The notes under the pieces are model-generated. The model was not told where the DNA came from, made no database searches, and was given only the letters and a program-made list of their open reading frames with translations. DNA of 64,000 bases from Xiphydria camelus (taxonomy: Eukaryota > Arthropoda > Insecta > Hymenoptera > Xiphydriidae), in contig OY783192.1 of assembly GCA_963678675.1 (NCBI GenBank), positions 26,100,288 through 26,164,287 of the forward strand, given 5' to 3'. Shown here piece by piece: positions 26,301-36,690 of this stretch. How positions within the stretch are numbered: position 1 is the stretch's first letter; each line of letters starts with the position of its first letter. A program made the position numbers and the translations under genes.

Positions 26301-27634
26301 CTACAAATTATACACTGTATGAAAATAGAATCACTGGAGTACAACGAAAAGAATCTTACAACACACCAGTGGTGAAGTAATGTAATGTTCTTAAAGTCGT
26401 TGCGCAGAACGTCTATAATTTGTTTTTAAGTGCAAAATAATGAAGTGCAAATATTGCTCAGAAACAATGTTACTTATCGATGGTATGAATACAAAATACC
26501 TCGTATCTCCATTTTTTTAAATCAAGGTTTCTGTTGCCTTTGGTTGAAACATATCATATAATATAATGAATCGGTAGATTGCGCCATAATGACATTCAAT
26601 CAAGTATAAGTAATAGTTATAATTGAATTAATGCCATTGTGGCGAGATCTATCAATTCATTACCTATATAATATGTTTCAACCAAAGGCAACAAAAACCT
26701 TGATTTTTAAAAATGGAGATGCGAGGTATTGTATTGACACCATCGTTATAATGTTTAACAAAGGGAGAGAAGATTTACAAATCCACAACTACTACTTATA
26801 GTACTTTCGTTTTTTCAGCTTCCAAAATCAGAAGAAGAATGGATGAAAGTAGCGAAAGGCTTTGAACTACACTGGAATTTCCCTCATTGTGTGGGTGCAA
26901 TCGATGGGAAACACGTTCTATTACAAGCTCCAATTAATACCGAATCGGAATTTTTTAACTACAAAAAGTCTTTCAGTATTGTGCTTATGGCTACAGTCGA
27001 TTCGGAATATTGTTTCACATTTGTTGATGTTGGTGCACAAGGCAGAATGAATGATGCAGGCGTTTTTGCAAGTACAACACTGTATCGTAAAATTGTTCGG
27101 AAGGAACTTTTACTACCACCAATGGAACCTTTACTAGGACGCCAAAAACCAGTACCATACGTTTTTGTAGAGGACGATGCATTCCCAATAAGCAACTCTC
27201 TTTTAAAACCATACCCCGGCACTCACGTTAAAAATAGTATCGAAAGAATTTTCAATTATCGGCTTTGCCGAGCACGTAGGATTGTTGAAAACGTGTTTGG
27301 AATTTTATCATCAGTATTTCGGTTGCTCAGGGCTCCTATGTTACTAGAACCTGAAAAAGCTGCTTCTATCTGCATGACATGCACATTGCTGCATAATTTT
27401 TTACGAAGAAGTCGAACTTCTAGAAGCAGGTACACCCCAACTGGTAGTTTTGATGCCGAGGTGAATGGACAAGTAATACATGGGGCATGGCGTAAATATA
27501 ACAATATGACCTCATTATCTGCACTGCCTAAAACACCCAGAAAACCTTCCCAAGAGGCAAAACACGTCCAGGAAGAATTTGCTCAATATTTCATTTCAAA
27601 TGGTGCAATTGAATGGCAGAATTATATTAATTAA
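23327..27634 (+). CDS. PIF/Harbinger transposase (HARBI1-like), three exons
   Basis: Exon 1 is 23327-23458 (MEDEETITAG...; then KKRRGRRWWMLSLNKSRET), with donor GTAAGT at 23459. Exon 2 is 24391-24703, and exon 3 is 26819-27634 ending TAA. Junctions keep frame (ET/YNGLN and DEIK/LPKSEEEW). The total is about 420 residues, a little longer than HARBI1. Exon 2 carries the N-terminal CRMSAEDFEIIVNKIGP..RLAITLRFLASG block. Exon 3 carries the DDE nuclease: D in GAIDGKH (codon near 26903), D in VEDDAFP (27173) and E in RIVENVFG (27287), with 37 residues between the last two. In the family, this enzyme excises and inserts the element at TWA sites in the nucleus, with a Myb/MADF partner; the likely partner is encoded on the other strand. 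Exon 1 shifts frame inside an A9 run at 23401-23409, the only clear defect. Introns hold a Tc1 remnant and a MITE. Confidence 0.85.
23401..23409 (+). other. A9 homopolymer causing the exon 1 frame break
   Basis: Upstream codons (LCSAKLLL) and downstream codons (RRWWMLSLNKSRE) are in frames that differ by one. One base fewer, or two more, in this run would join them. It could be a real disabling indel or a sequencing error. Confidence 0.6.
23539..24328 (-). mobile_element. Tc1-like remnant in transposase intron 1
   Basis: TACAGTTAGGTGCAAAACTG at the left and its near-perfect inverse at the right (AGTTTTGCACGTAACTGTA) bound a 790 bp insert at a TA site. On the minus strand around 23840-23960 one can read a helix-turn-helix-like segment (FLEEGKSRRKIA..FNICQSTVQRL) typical of Tc1 transposase N-termini, with stops. 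An inverted pair (GGTGGTCAACCG, about 23695-23820) sits inside. The catalytic domain is missing: an internally deleted derivative. Confidence 0.75.
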
Positions 27635-28382
27635 TAGTACAGTATATCCCTAGATCCAATTTTCATATGAATCCATAAGTTCAATTCCTTAAGATGATTG
27701 ATGGACCAATGGAAAGGGAAAAATCTCGGGACCAATAATCTGACGAGGTAACAGAAAATTTGTGAGTGCAAATTTCTTCATTTAACGTTTCTGTGAAATA
27801 CACAAATTTGCATTCACCAATTTCCTGTTACCTCGTCAGATTATTGTTCACAAGATTTTTCGCTTTCCATTCGTCCATAAATCATGTCAAGTAACTTCAC
27901 CTGAGCAAAAAAATTTGATATGACTGTACAATAATTGAATGGCTCCGCTGAACAACATTGCAAGCGACATCTTTTGTGACATTGAGATTATATATATTTA
28001 TTAATTAATTGTTTGTGACACATAATAAACTTACCTCTGAACTTAGGGATGGTATTTTATTTCTTGTGACTCTTATAAATCTGTCGATAGCATTATATGC
28101 AAACCAGGAAGGTTTGAATATTTCGTCGCTCCCTGATCCTGTTGTACAAGAATCCTGTACTTTCCTTCTCAAAGATCTGTATGTTGACATAATAGACTCT
28201 TTCTTCTTCCTCAGTTCTGCTACGGGCATACTAGTGGACATTTCTCTTGCAATATCAACCCACGCATCATTCAGAGCATTCCTATTCTTGTGTCCCTGAT
28301 GTTTGGGATTCCATAGAATAGGATGATTCTCATACAATTGAATGAATTCAAGAATGAGCTCATTACTCCACTCCACCATTAT
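25518..28382 (-). CDS. MADF-domain accessory protein of the Harbinger element
   Basis: On the minus strand, an exon at 28382-28035 begins after a CTCTTCTCAG acceptor and encodes MVEWSNELILEFIQLYENHP..LW, followed by NALNDAWVDIAREM and SIMSTYRSLRRKVQ, the pattern of a MADF (Myb/SANT-like) DNA-binding domain over about the first 95 residues. It ends ..SLSSE with donor GTAAGT at 28034. The next exon starts at 26300 (DHVIGDDSLV) and is acidic, then basic (KPKTMTKRKRR) with a helical stretch (AALYRQLLAEKLRK). An in-frame TGA at 25958-25956 follows, but the same frame stays open for about 145 more residues (QNRIDNLVFEAEYHENV, then a Ser/Pro/Thr-rich tail) to 25518. In Harbinger elements the second protein binds DNA and helps the transposase enter the nucleus. 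An upstream first exon probably lies at 35460-35553. Confidence 0.75.
25956..25958 (-). other. In-frame TGA interrupting the MADF protein
   Basis: The frame before this stop (..LLAEKLRK) and after it (..RLILQNRIDNLVFEAEYHEN) is the same, and the downstream 145 residues look like a normal tail for such accessory proteins. A single substitution turning a sense codon into TGA is the simplest explanation; a natural end here, with the rest as 3' UTR, is less likely. Confidence 0.55.
26472..26752. repeat. Foldback MITE in the transposase intron
   Basis: Arms (about 26472-26580 and 26640-26752) are inverted at about 85-90%, sharing ATACCTCGTATCTCCAT and GTTGCCTTTGGTTGAAAC. It lies in the transposase intron and also in the MADF gene intron between its exons. 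Confidence 0.8.
27691..27890. repeat. Foldback MITE between the two Harbinger genes
   Basis: Arms of about 85 bases, outer motif GATGGACCAATGGAAAG and inner AATAATCTGACGAGGTAACAG, are inverted around a ~20 base loop (27691-27778, 27797-27890). Just downstream of the transposase stop and inside the MADF intron. Confidence 0.85.
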
Positions 28383-30783
28383 CTGAGAAGAGAGAATAGT
28401 GTAGATACCACATAGAGCCCCGTCAAACTGTAGAACATGGAGATACATGACCAAGTGACAAATAAGCTACCTCCTCGGATTGAGAAGGTTTCATGTACGG
28501 TCACCTAGGGTTAGTGTGACGTGAAAATATGCAAATTGTACTTTAAAATAACAAAAATTACATTCATTTTGAGGTGGTAACGTCACTTTGACCCACCCGA
28601 AGTACTACAGGAAGGCGTTATACTACTATTACACAACAAAATATATTTTTCTCCTCTTTCTTATTTACAAAAATGGCGGCTTGAAAGGCAATTTACCGGA
28701 GCGCTGCGAAAATCGATTATCGCGCGGTGGGCACGATAACTCAGTCCAGGTTGAAGGTAGAACAATGAACGAAAAAGAATTAGTTTCTGTAGCCGAAAAG
28801 GTTGCGAAAGACATATGTAGCCGTTTTCAAAAATATGCAATTTCCACAAAATGACATCGATTTGAAAGGAAAAAGATACGTATTTCGCCCTACATTTCGT
28901 TACTTAATGTTGCATAAAAAACGCGAATATCAATATTTTGAAAGAACCATACGTATTTAGCAAGATAAATATATCACGAATGAAAGAAAAAAAGAATCAA
29001 GACGATTGATTCAAAATTGACGGAGCTAGAGTACCCACCGATTTTTCAAATGCAGTTTTACAAAAACGCGTTTAAAGTTTTGCGAGAACATTAGCGCGCT
29101 TGTGCACCTCCCTATTTCTGCAATTCAAAAATTGCTCTTTCACTTTAGATTTCTATTCATAATTAACGGCATATCCTTTTGTATCCATACAGTTTTTTCA
29201 GGAAAACAGAATGTTTTTTTGAACATTTCAAAGTGGTACAACTCCTTCATTGAACGGTTTGAAATCTTGACTGAAGAATTTCTGGTCAATTGTCATGTCA
29301 CAGTGAGTAGGCATGTCGCGTTTCTTACATTTATTTTACATTACGTTCTATTTAAATGGGTTAGGTGTCATACTATCCCTTCATTATGGAGTTACTGCGA
29401 CTAATAGACCAGGAGATAGTGACAGATTTCTTGCGATGATTAGTAAACATGTGCCATTTCATTAATATAAAATGTATGTCGTAGAAGAACGGCTTTCTAA
29501 GTGCCATACGAATTCAATGATCATGATCAAGTTTATTAAATTTATCGTGCATGAGAAAATCGATTATTGCAAAGGGAATGTATAGACAACTAATCACCAT
29601 AAAGTATATGTTAGACATTAATCATACGTTGTAGTGACGGACGATTTCAGTGATAATCATTGCATGTAATGGATGACAGTTATTCTTTATACACGACAAA
29701 TGAAAGTGATTTTTATCGACGAGCGGAAATTGTTAATTTATGAGGGACGAACTTCCGAGTGAATTAATTTCGCAAGTCCAAAATGCAATTCCTCCCTCCC
29801 TCGCGTAGTCCAGTCAAATTTCCGTTTAAATCGAAAAATGAGACATAATGGCGAAAACTTGGGAAAAGTTGTGTTTTGATGTTATTAATGGAGGGAACAT
29901 ATTAAAAGAAGAATCCCCCTCCGGCGAAGTGTGTAAAAAAATTATTTATTGTTGAAAAAATCGGTTCTTCGCTAATATTTTGAAAACTACGTGACCTATT
30001 GAAAAATAGTTAAGACAAAAGTTGTAGATAATAAAATTATTTACAAAAAAGCTATTACACTTTTTACCCTATCTTCAACGCCTAACAAGCTAGGACTTCG
30101 AGATGAGTTGAAATGTTCAAATATTCATAACAAATCCAAAAATTAAGATTTTTGCAATTTTCTTTTTTGTAACCCGTTTAGAACAATCTCATCATTTTTC
30201 CTAGCGAAACCAAATTTTGATTTTCATTGTTGTTTACACATGATTGATTTTTAAAGTTTTAAATGCTTGAATTTACATAGAAATTTGCAATTAAAAATTT
30301 TTTAAATTATACCATCGTTTATTTTGGATTGTTTCTGAATAAAAAGATAAATAGCAATTCAACGTGTCTCATCTGGTTTGGAAGATATGCTAAATTGAAA
30401 AGGAAGGAGATTTATGCGATGATCACCACTGACTACACAAACTGTGCCAAACATATAGACGTTTGTGTGCGCGCGCTGCTGCAGTTGCCTGCGAGTGTTA
30501 GTGAGGCAGAGGGTTGGTCTCGGCGTTTCGGAGTAACTGTTCCGTTGCAGGGGATTCGTAGCATCGTGACCATGAATACCTCGCCAACCTAGTAGCCCAG
30601 GCAGTGTGCATTATCTTATTTCTATTAGCTTTTCTTTCCAGCGCCTCCTAGGTAAACGGTTCTATTTTTGGTTGATCAACAAAATTGATTCAATTTCATT
30701 GAACAGTGCTTGGAGAAACAAATTTTTGAAAATCGCGTCACGCGCGCGTTCCAAGTGTCTGGAATTGGCGTACATTATATCAC

Positions 30784-30855
30784 CAATGCTTTGATAGCGT
30801 AACGGTCAAGTTGCCGGGCTGGGAGTCTCGATGTCGTGGGTTCAAATCTCGTTGG
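30784..30855 (+). repeat. tRNA-like segment, copy 1 (left palindrome arm)
   Basis: TAGCGTAACGGTCAAGTTGC resembles a tRNA A box and D arm, and GTGGGTTCAAATC a T arm with B box. A TGGGAG-containing loop with short CGGG/CTCG stem sits at the anticodon position. The sequence next to the B box (CTCGTTGG) does not complete an acceptor stem and runs into T-rich DNA. More likely a tRNA-derived SINE promoter than a tRNA gene. Confidence 0.55.
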
Positions 30856-31552
30856 TTTTTTTATTTTTTCTTTATTAACTCTTTTTTTTCATTTGATTGC
30901 ACCACTTCTTGTTATAGAAAGTGGTTTACATTACCGAATAAAATAATAGTTTCAATGTTTTTCATAGTTTTACATTATTTTCTTCCTTATTGAGGTGAAC
31001 CAATATTATTTGTAACAACAGTTGGAAACATTGTTGCGTTTTTTTACTCTTACATTTCGTCATAGGAATTTTTGGCTGCCGAAGATTTTGTTCATAATTT
31101 TGGGTGATAGTTGTCGAAAAAACATTTGAAGCACACCGTATTTTGACACCATAAGCATTTATTTTGACGAATGGGATTTTGCCACACGCACATTTACACT
31201 TTAAAAACATTATGGAAAAGCAAATTTCATTGTTTCATTCAGTGTTTCAAATGTTTTTTCGACAATTATCATCCAAAATCATGAACAAAATTTTCGGCAG
31301 CCAAAAATTCTCATAACAAAATGTAAGAGCAAAAAAAAATGCAACGATGTTTCCAACTGTTCTCATAAATAATATTCTGCCCTGCTAAGATAGGAAGTCG
31401 TATGTGCAAAAACATCGATTTTTGCTTTTTTGGCTATTTGAACATATCTATGAGAAAAAATCATCTCTGAAACAGTGCTTTGAGAACAAATTTTTTGGAA
31501 AAACGCGTCGTGCGCGCGTTCCAAGTGTCTGGAATTGGCGTACATTGTATCA

Positions 31553-31627
31553 CCAATGCTTCGATAGCGCAACGGTCAAGTTGCCGGGCTGGGAGTCTCG
31601 ATGGCGTGGGTTCAAATCTTGTTGGTT
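31553..31627 (+). repeat. tRNA-like segment, copy 2 (palindrome loop)
   Basis: Same segment as at 30784 with A box TAGCGCAACGGTCAAG and B box GGTTCAAATCTT. Both its upstream (CGCGCGTTCCAAGTGTCTGG) and downstream flank (TTGGTTTTTTC, then GTTATAGAAAGTGG) match the other copies, so a unit of at least 280 bp was duplicated. Confidence 0.55.
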
Positions 31628-32413
31628 TTTTCTTCTTCTTTGTTAACTCTTTTTTTTCATTTGATTGCAACCCATTCTTGTTATAGAAAGTGGTTTACAT
31701 TATCGTATAAAATAATAGTTTCCATTTTGTTCATAGTTTTACATTTTTTTTCTCCCTCATTGAGGTTAACCAATACTGCCGTGCTAAGACAGGAAGTCAT
31801 ATCTACACTTTAACACATTACGATATGTTCAAATAGCCAAAAAAGCAAAAATCGATGTTTTTGCACATACGACTTCCTATCTTAGCAGGGCAGAATATTA
31901 TTTATGAGAACAGTTGGAAACATCGTTGCATTTTTTTTTGCTCTTACATTTTGTTATGAGAATTTTTGGCTGCCGAAAATTTTGTTCATGATTTTGGATG
32001 ATAATTGTCGAAAAAACATTTGAAACACTGAATGAAACAATGAAATTTGCTTTTCCATAATGTTTTTAAAGTGTAAATGTGCGTGTGGCAAAATCCCATT
32101 CGTCAAAATAAATGCTTATGGTGTCAAAATACGGTGTGCTTCAAATGTTTTTTCGACAACTATCACCCAAAATTATGAACAAAATCTTCGGCAGCCAAAA
32201 ATTCCTATGACGAAATGTAAGAGGAAAAAAACGCAACAATGTTTCCAACTGTTGTTACAAATAATATTGGTTCACCTCAATAAGGAAGAAAATAATGTAA
32301 AACTATGAAAAACATTGAAACTATTATTTTATTCGGTAATGTAAACCACTTTCTATAACAAGAAGTGGTGCAATGAAATGAAAAAAAAAGAGTTAATAAA
32401 GAAAAAAGAAAAA

Positions 32414-32483
32414 AACCAACGAGATTTGAACCCACGACATCGAGACTCCCAGCCCGGCAACTTGACCGTTGCGCTATCAAAGC
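32414..32483 (-). repeat. tRNA-like segment, copy 3 (right palindrome arm)
   Basis: Inverse counterpart of the 30784 copy, with the same A and B box words on the minus strand. Slight differences (GCGCAACGG against GCGTAACGG) show the arms have diverged a little. Confidence 0.55.
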
Positions 32484-32554
32484 ATTGGTGATATAATGTA
32501 CGCCAATTCCAGACACTTGGAACGCGCGCGTGACGCGATTTTCAAAAATTTGTT

Positions 32555-33123
32555 TTTGTCACTCAGTGTCAAATACTCGGTTTCATGGGCGTCCTCGACG
32601 CATGTGAAATCATCTTTCACACACCAATTCGTGAAAAGTTGCGCAGTGCGTGAAATAACCTGCGCAGTGCGTGAAATCGTCAATCTCGTATTTGACACTT
32701 AGTGACAAAATAGTTATTTTCGTTATTAGGGCGTGAAGCGCTGTTTTTAACGAGTGTGAAGTTTGCCGCACGAGCGAAGCGAGTACGGCAATCACACTCG
32801 TTAGAACGGCGCGAAACAACCGAATAACGAATTCTATTTTTTGTCACTAAGTGTCAAATACGAGATTGACGATTTCACGCACTGCGCAGGTTATTTCACG
32901 CACTGCGCAACTTTTCACGAATTGGTGTGTGAAAGATGATTTCACATGCGTCGAGGACGCCCATGAAACCGAGTATTTGACACTGAGTGACAAAAAATAG
33001 AATTCGTTATTCGGTTGTTTCGCGCCGTTCTAACGAGTGTGATTGCCGTACTCGCTTCGCTCGTGCGGCAAACTTCACACTCGTTAAAAACAGCGCTTCA
33101 CGCCCTAATAACGAAAATAACTA
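32555..33123. mobile_element. Nested element with interleaved inverted repeats (A-B-A'-B')
   Basis: A (32555-32710) has TTTTGTCACTNAGTGTCAAATA at both ends and tandem GCGCAGTGCGTGAAAT words. B (32711-32837) includes TAACGAGTGTGAAGTTTGCC. A' (32838-32996) is the inverse of A, and B' (32997-33123) is the inverse of B. The insert is present only in the right arm of the palindrome: at the corresponding left-arm site (about 30715) TTTGTTTCTCCAAGC is continuous. So it came in after the palindrome formed. Confidence 0.85.
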
Positions 33124-34044
33124 TTCTCCAAGCACTGTTCAATGAAATTGAATCAATTTTGTTGATCAACCAAAAATAGAACCGTTTACCTAGGAGGCGC
33201 TGGAAAGAAAAGCTAATAGAAATAAGATAATGCACACTGCCTAGGCTACTAGGTTGGCGAGGTATTGATGGTCACGATGCTACGAATCCCCTGCAACGGA
33301 ACAGTTACTCCGAAACGCCAAGACCAACCCTCTGCCTCACTAACACTCGCAGGCAACTGCAGCAGCGCGCGCACACAAACGTCTATATGTTTGGCACAGT
33401 TTGTGTAGTCAGTGGTGATCATCGCATAAATCTCCTTCCTTTTCAATTTAGCATATCTTCCAAACCAGATGAGACACGTTGAATTGCTATTTATCTTTTT
33501 ATTCAGAAACAATCCAAAATAAACGATGGTATAATTTAAAAAATTTTTAATTGCAAATTTCTATGTAAATTCAAGCATTTAAAACTTTAAAAATCAATCA
33601 TGTGTAAACAACAATGAAAATCAAAATTTGGTTTCGCTAGGAAAAATGATGAGATTGTTCTAAACGGGTTACAAAAAAGAAAATTGCAAAAATCTTAATT
33701 TTTGGATTTGTTATGAATATTTGAACATTTCAACTCATCTCGAGGTCCTAGCTTGTTAGGCGTTGAAGATAGGGTAAAAAGTGTAATAGCTTTTTTGTAG
33801 ATAATTTTATTGTCTACAACTTTTGTTTTAACTATTTTTCAATAGGTCACGTAGTTTTCAAAATATTAGCGAAGAACCGATTTTTTCAACAATAAATAAT
33901 TTTTTTACACACATCGCCGGGGGGGATTCTTCTTTTAATATGTTCCCTCCATTAATAACATCAAAACACACCTTTTCCCAAGTTTTCGCCATTATGTCTC
34001 ATTTTTCGATTTAAACGGAAATTTGACTGGACTACGCGGGAGGA

Positions 34045-35258
34045 CAGGGACACTGCCTTCGGATAAGTGCAGAAGGGCCATAAACTCAGCCCCTGCACTT
34101 GTCCCGGGACGGCGCCAACCGGATGGCACCGAAATCTGGTGGCCTTTCCGAGGTTCACTCTCACGCTCTGTTTTCGTGCAATTCTTCTTCTCCCACCGTG
34201 GAGAGGAAAAAACCAGCCCTCTCTTTCTCTTATGTCGAAGCGTACCCAAGATACATGATATAGACTTGATGAAATAATGATCAGTGAAATCGTATGTTTC
34301 TCTGTAATCTATTTTTCAACCAACATACATTTTATAATAAAGAAATAGCAGACATTTCTTAATTGAAAATTTTTATTCCGAAAATTGACAGTTGCATTTA
34401 CGTCTGCCAGTACTGTATACGTTGTCAACACGTTTGTCACTTTTTTCTTCGTTATTAATTTACCATGAACAATCATATATCCGAGTAACAGACGTTTATT
34501 AATTTACCCGACGTACCTATATACCACCTCTATAATACGTATGATGACGTGTGTACCGAATACTCGGGACAACCTAAATAGCCTGGCCACTTTTTTGTCA
34601 TCTCTTGTAGGATTAAAACTATGGATCTTTTATATTGGCAGACATTTAGGAATGGAATTTGTTTTAACATTTCTGAAACATTTCCACACATGTGCTAGCA
34701 AGCGAACGGACAGCGGAAAAAGTCTGCCACTGTATTAGCGCTGGATTATTTCTTCTCCAATATCACTTTGACATTAATTGCTTACATGTAGTATTAACTT
34801 TTCTCTCCTTCTTGTGTCAACGATTTCAAAGATTACTTACCAAAAAGTATGGAGTGCGTTAGAGTTTTATGGTGTTGATTTGAACGGCACTTATGATCAA
34901 TATAAAGGTACAATTGCAGTGGCAGACGTTTATTAATCATCGCATACAATCTCTCACTATCTCCTGGTCTACAAGATTAGGGGTAGTGTGACAAACAGCT
35001 ATTTTTGCCATTTACAAGCATGTAGCTTTGAGTGTGTCTTGGTGTAATAGAATTTGGAGTAATGTATCGGAATTACGAATTGGAATTAAAATAGAAGCAT
35101 ATACATACATACTATGGTTTTTACTTAAAAATCACAAGTGACTGACACAACTTCTTTCAAATCATGCAATGCAATGGTACCGCAGTATAACATTACATGT
35201 AATATAAATGCACAATATTAATTAGTATTTAACATTGTCACACTAACACCGCTTTCAC
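34045..35258. other. Right part of the large insertion, no gene recognised
   Basis: Outside the palindrome, this part includes a GC-richer start (34040-34260), then AT-rich DNA. No coding sequence or RNA gene is supported. The 34930-34990 block is the inverse of 29400-29455. Confidence 0.4.
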
Positions 35259-35459
35259 ACTAACCTTACATGACCGTACATGGAAAATATTATTCAACAA
35301 ATGCGGCAGACGGTCAACCATAAAGAGCAGGCGCTCTGGAAATTATGTAGGAATAAACATGAAATGTCATAAATCTCAAACACTGACATACATTAAATTG
35401 GAGCTTCTCTATTCTTAACGCATGGGGAAAAAGTGAAAAAGAAAGATTGTTGGTCTTAC

Positions 35460-35553
35460 CATAGACTCACAGAGTTCCGGGTGGACGATGCACTGGACTG
35501 GTTGAACCGCGAAAAAACGAAACATGCACAACTCACAAGTAATAACTGAACTG
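35460..35553 (-). other. Proposed non-coding first exon of the MADF gene
   Basis: Downstream of the TATA box on the minus strand, a ~94 base GC-balanced segment ends TCTATG followed by a good donor GTAAGA at 35459. Splicing to the acceptor at 28383 would bring that final ATG in frame with the next codons (ATG then ATA ATG GTG GAG). The link is inferred from splice signals, strand and frame; no transcript evidence is available. Confidence 0.45.
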
Positions 35554-35700
35554 TACCGCGCCCTCGAGTCAGAGACTTCTTATATACTATCTCACGCATA
35601 CGTCCAAAAAGTGTTGTCGGGAAAAAGTCTAACGGGGGCCTTTCCGAATGGTCAGTTTGACGTGGCGACTCTGAAAAATATCTAGGGGTGATGGAGGGGC
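35544..35700 (-). promoter_or_regulatory. TATA/Initiator promoter on the minus strand
   Basis: TATATAAG (35586-35579) lies about 33 bases upstream of ACAGTTCAGTT, an arthropod-type Initiator (start near 35553). Further upstream two copies of a GACCAATCAGGAAGGCCCC-like word (with CCAAT core, near 35645 and 35700) are arranged in the same direction. Spacing and motifs fit an RNA polymerase II core promoter, probably for the MADF gene. Confidence 0.55.
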
Positions 35701-35779
35701 CTTCCTGATTGGTCAGAGTTTGGCGTGTAGTGCAGGCGTTGGAGGTAGGGGACACCGGGACAGATTCGCCCACCTAAAT

Positions 35780-36103
35780 TTATTTATCAAATTCAGGTTC
35801 ATAATTACTGTTGAAAAAAGAACATATATTTTCGGATCCATTTTTCACTTCCCTTGTTTTCTTAATATCATCCTTCTTCGTCCGTAAGGCCACTCCCAAA
35901 AGGTTTTTTGCTGATTGTATTTGTTTCGCTCTTTCTTTGATTTCTTTTTCTTTTCTTTTCTTCTGTTTTTCATCGTGGAGCATTTGAACTTCATTTTTCT
36001 CTGGAGAATTGGTAAAGATTCCTGATTTTTCTTTGCTTCTTGCCTTGCGGGTAACTTTTATACAAAAATGCAATAGCTTTGTTTTTCGAGGTAATTGGGA
36101 CAT
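35780..36103 (-). pseudogene. Possible C-terminal remnant of a pogo/Tigger-like protein
   Basis: A 107-codon frame that is highly charged: KARSKEKSGIFTNSPEKNE, then a KQKKRKEKEIKERAKQ helix, ending NICSFFNSNYEPEFDK. The SPEKNE motif followed by a lysine-rich helix resembles the tails of pogo/Tigger transposases. No catalytic part is adjacent. A GT-like context (ATAAG/GTAAATG) marks its 5' edge, so it may be a terminal exon. Alternative: unrelated spliced gene fragment. Confidence 0.35.
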
Positions 36104-36229
36104 TTACCTTATGCACAAGAAGGCATGAAAATGGTTTTTAATAGAATTTTTCATAATAAATGTGTAAAAAAACCGTTGCTTATTTGCCAGTGAAATTTCA
36201 CGTGGGTGAAACTGCCTCATTCTGAATTT

Positions 36230-36290
36230 CATGGTAAAAATACTTTTCATCCGGTAAGCAGATCGGTGAAGAACGTCTCTAGTTCTAGAT
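36230..36290 (-). repeat. Copy of the SINE-like tail (17.7 kb family)
   Basis: CTTTTCATCCGGTAAGCAGATC followed by GGTGAAGAACGTCTCTAG is the inverse of 17758-17815. It shows the tail of that repeat is dispersed on its own. Confidence 0.7.
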
Positions 36291-36469
36291 TTTGTACTAT
36301 AGGCGGGTGGGCAGGTCTCGTCGCGGGATCACGCGAGCCCCACACACCTCCGGGTTTTGGCCAAACCTGCGGGTGGTGCGTAAACGAATTTCCCCTTCTA
36401 TATATAAAAAAAAAAAGAAGGGTCGGCAGGTAGCAGTGTAAAGTCACTGCGTGCGTTCCATTTTTAGGC

Positions 36470-36690
36470 TAAGTTAGTAATGTATTGTGATTTCACAACA
36501 CCTTATCTTTCGAATTTCACAGTACCGAAGCGCTTCTACTTTTCCACACAAAGTATTGTGATTTTAAAATACAACGATTTTGGAATTCCTAACACCATTA
36601 CGCATTAGTTTCAATGTACACTCGTGTTTGTAAAAAATGCTTCCATTACATTTATTGTGATTTCCTAATAGAAACTTCTAACAGTGTAGT
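36470..36690. repeat. Element body with ATTGTGATTTCACAA words
   Basis: GTATTGTGATTT(CACAA/TAAAA) recurs at about 36482, 36551 and 36653, together with GAATTCCTAACAC. Related to 17125-17445. Non-coding. Confidence 0.4.

Larger units (their letters stand above)
24704..26818 (+). other. Transposase intron 2, carrying the 3' exon of the opposite gene
   Basis: Begins GTAAGTAATC and ends TTTTTTCAG, so both splice sites look good. At 2.1 kb it is long for this family. It contains the last exon of the MADF gene (25518-26300, opposite strand) and a foldback MITE (26472-26752). The rest (24760-25500) is AT-rich with no recognisable feature. Confidence 0.75.
29806..34044. repeat. 4.2 kb near-perfect palindrome
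   Basis: The left arm 29806-31448 and the right arm 31826-34044 are inverse copies differing at only a few percent of positions. The right arm is about 570 bases longer because of the insertion at 32555-33123. The loop (31449-31825) is not palindromic but directly repeats a piece of the left arm (30730-31000). Arm frames such as MFLNKKINSNSTC... occur on both arms as mirror copies and are not evidence for genes. Such a structure could extrude as a cruciform or form hairpin RNA if transcribed, and it lies in the proposed MADF intron. Confidence 0.9.
28491..35283. mobile_element. Large insertion in the MADF first intron, with inverted ends
   Basis: TCATGTACGGTCACCTAGGG at the left end is matched by an inverse copy at 35259-35283 (CCATGTACGGTCATGTAAGG on the other strand), both followed inward by TTAGTGTGAC. 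A second inverted block, TAGACCAGGAGATAGTGA with TGCGATGATTARTAAAC, is at 29400-29455 and 34930-34990. In between lies the big palindrome. I see no transposase between these ends; short frames around 28588-28854 are not recognisable. The proposed element limits rest on these two inverted pairs. Confidence 0.55.

Noticed and set aside
30784..32483. Three functional tRNA genes
   Set aside because: No acceptor stem fits and all are within a repeated unit.
30329..33512. 87-codon frames (MFLNKKINSN...) in both arms of the large palindrome
   Set aside because: Mirror copies in a palindrome arm without recognisable domain or promoter.
35456..35773. 105-codon minus frame (MGESVPVSPTSN...)
   Set aside because: It covers the TATA box, CCAAT-like words and Initiator; the region reads better as promoter and 5' exon.
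23014..35775. Complete Harbinger element with defined termini
   Set aside because: I could not find a matching terminal inverted repeat and TWA duplication at both sides, so full limits are not claimed.
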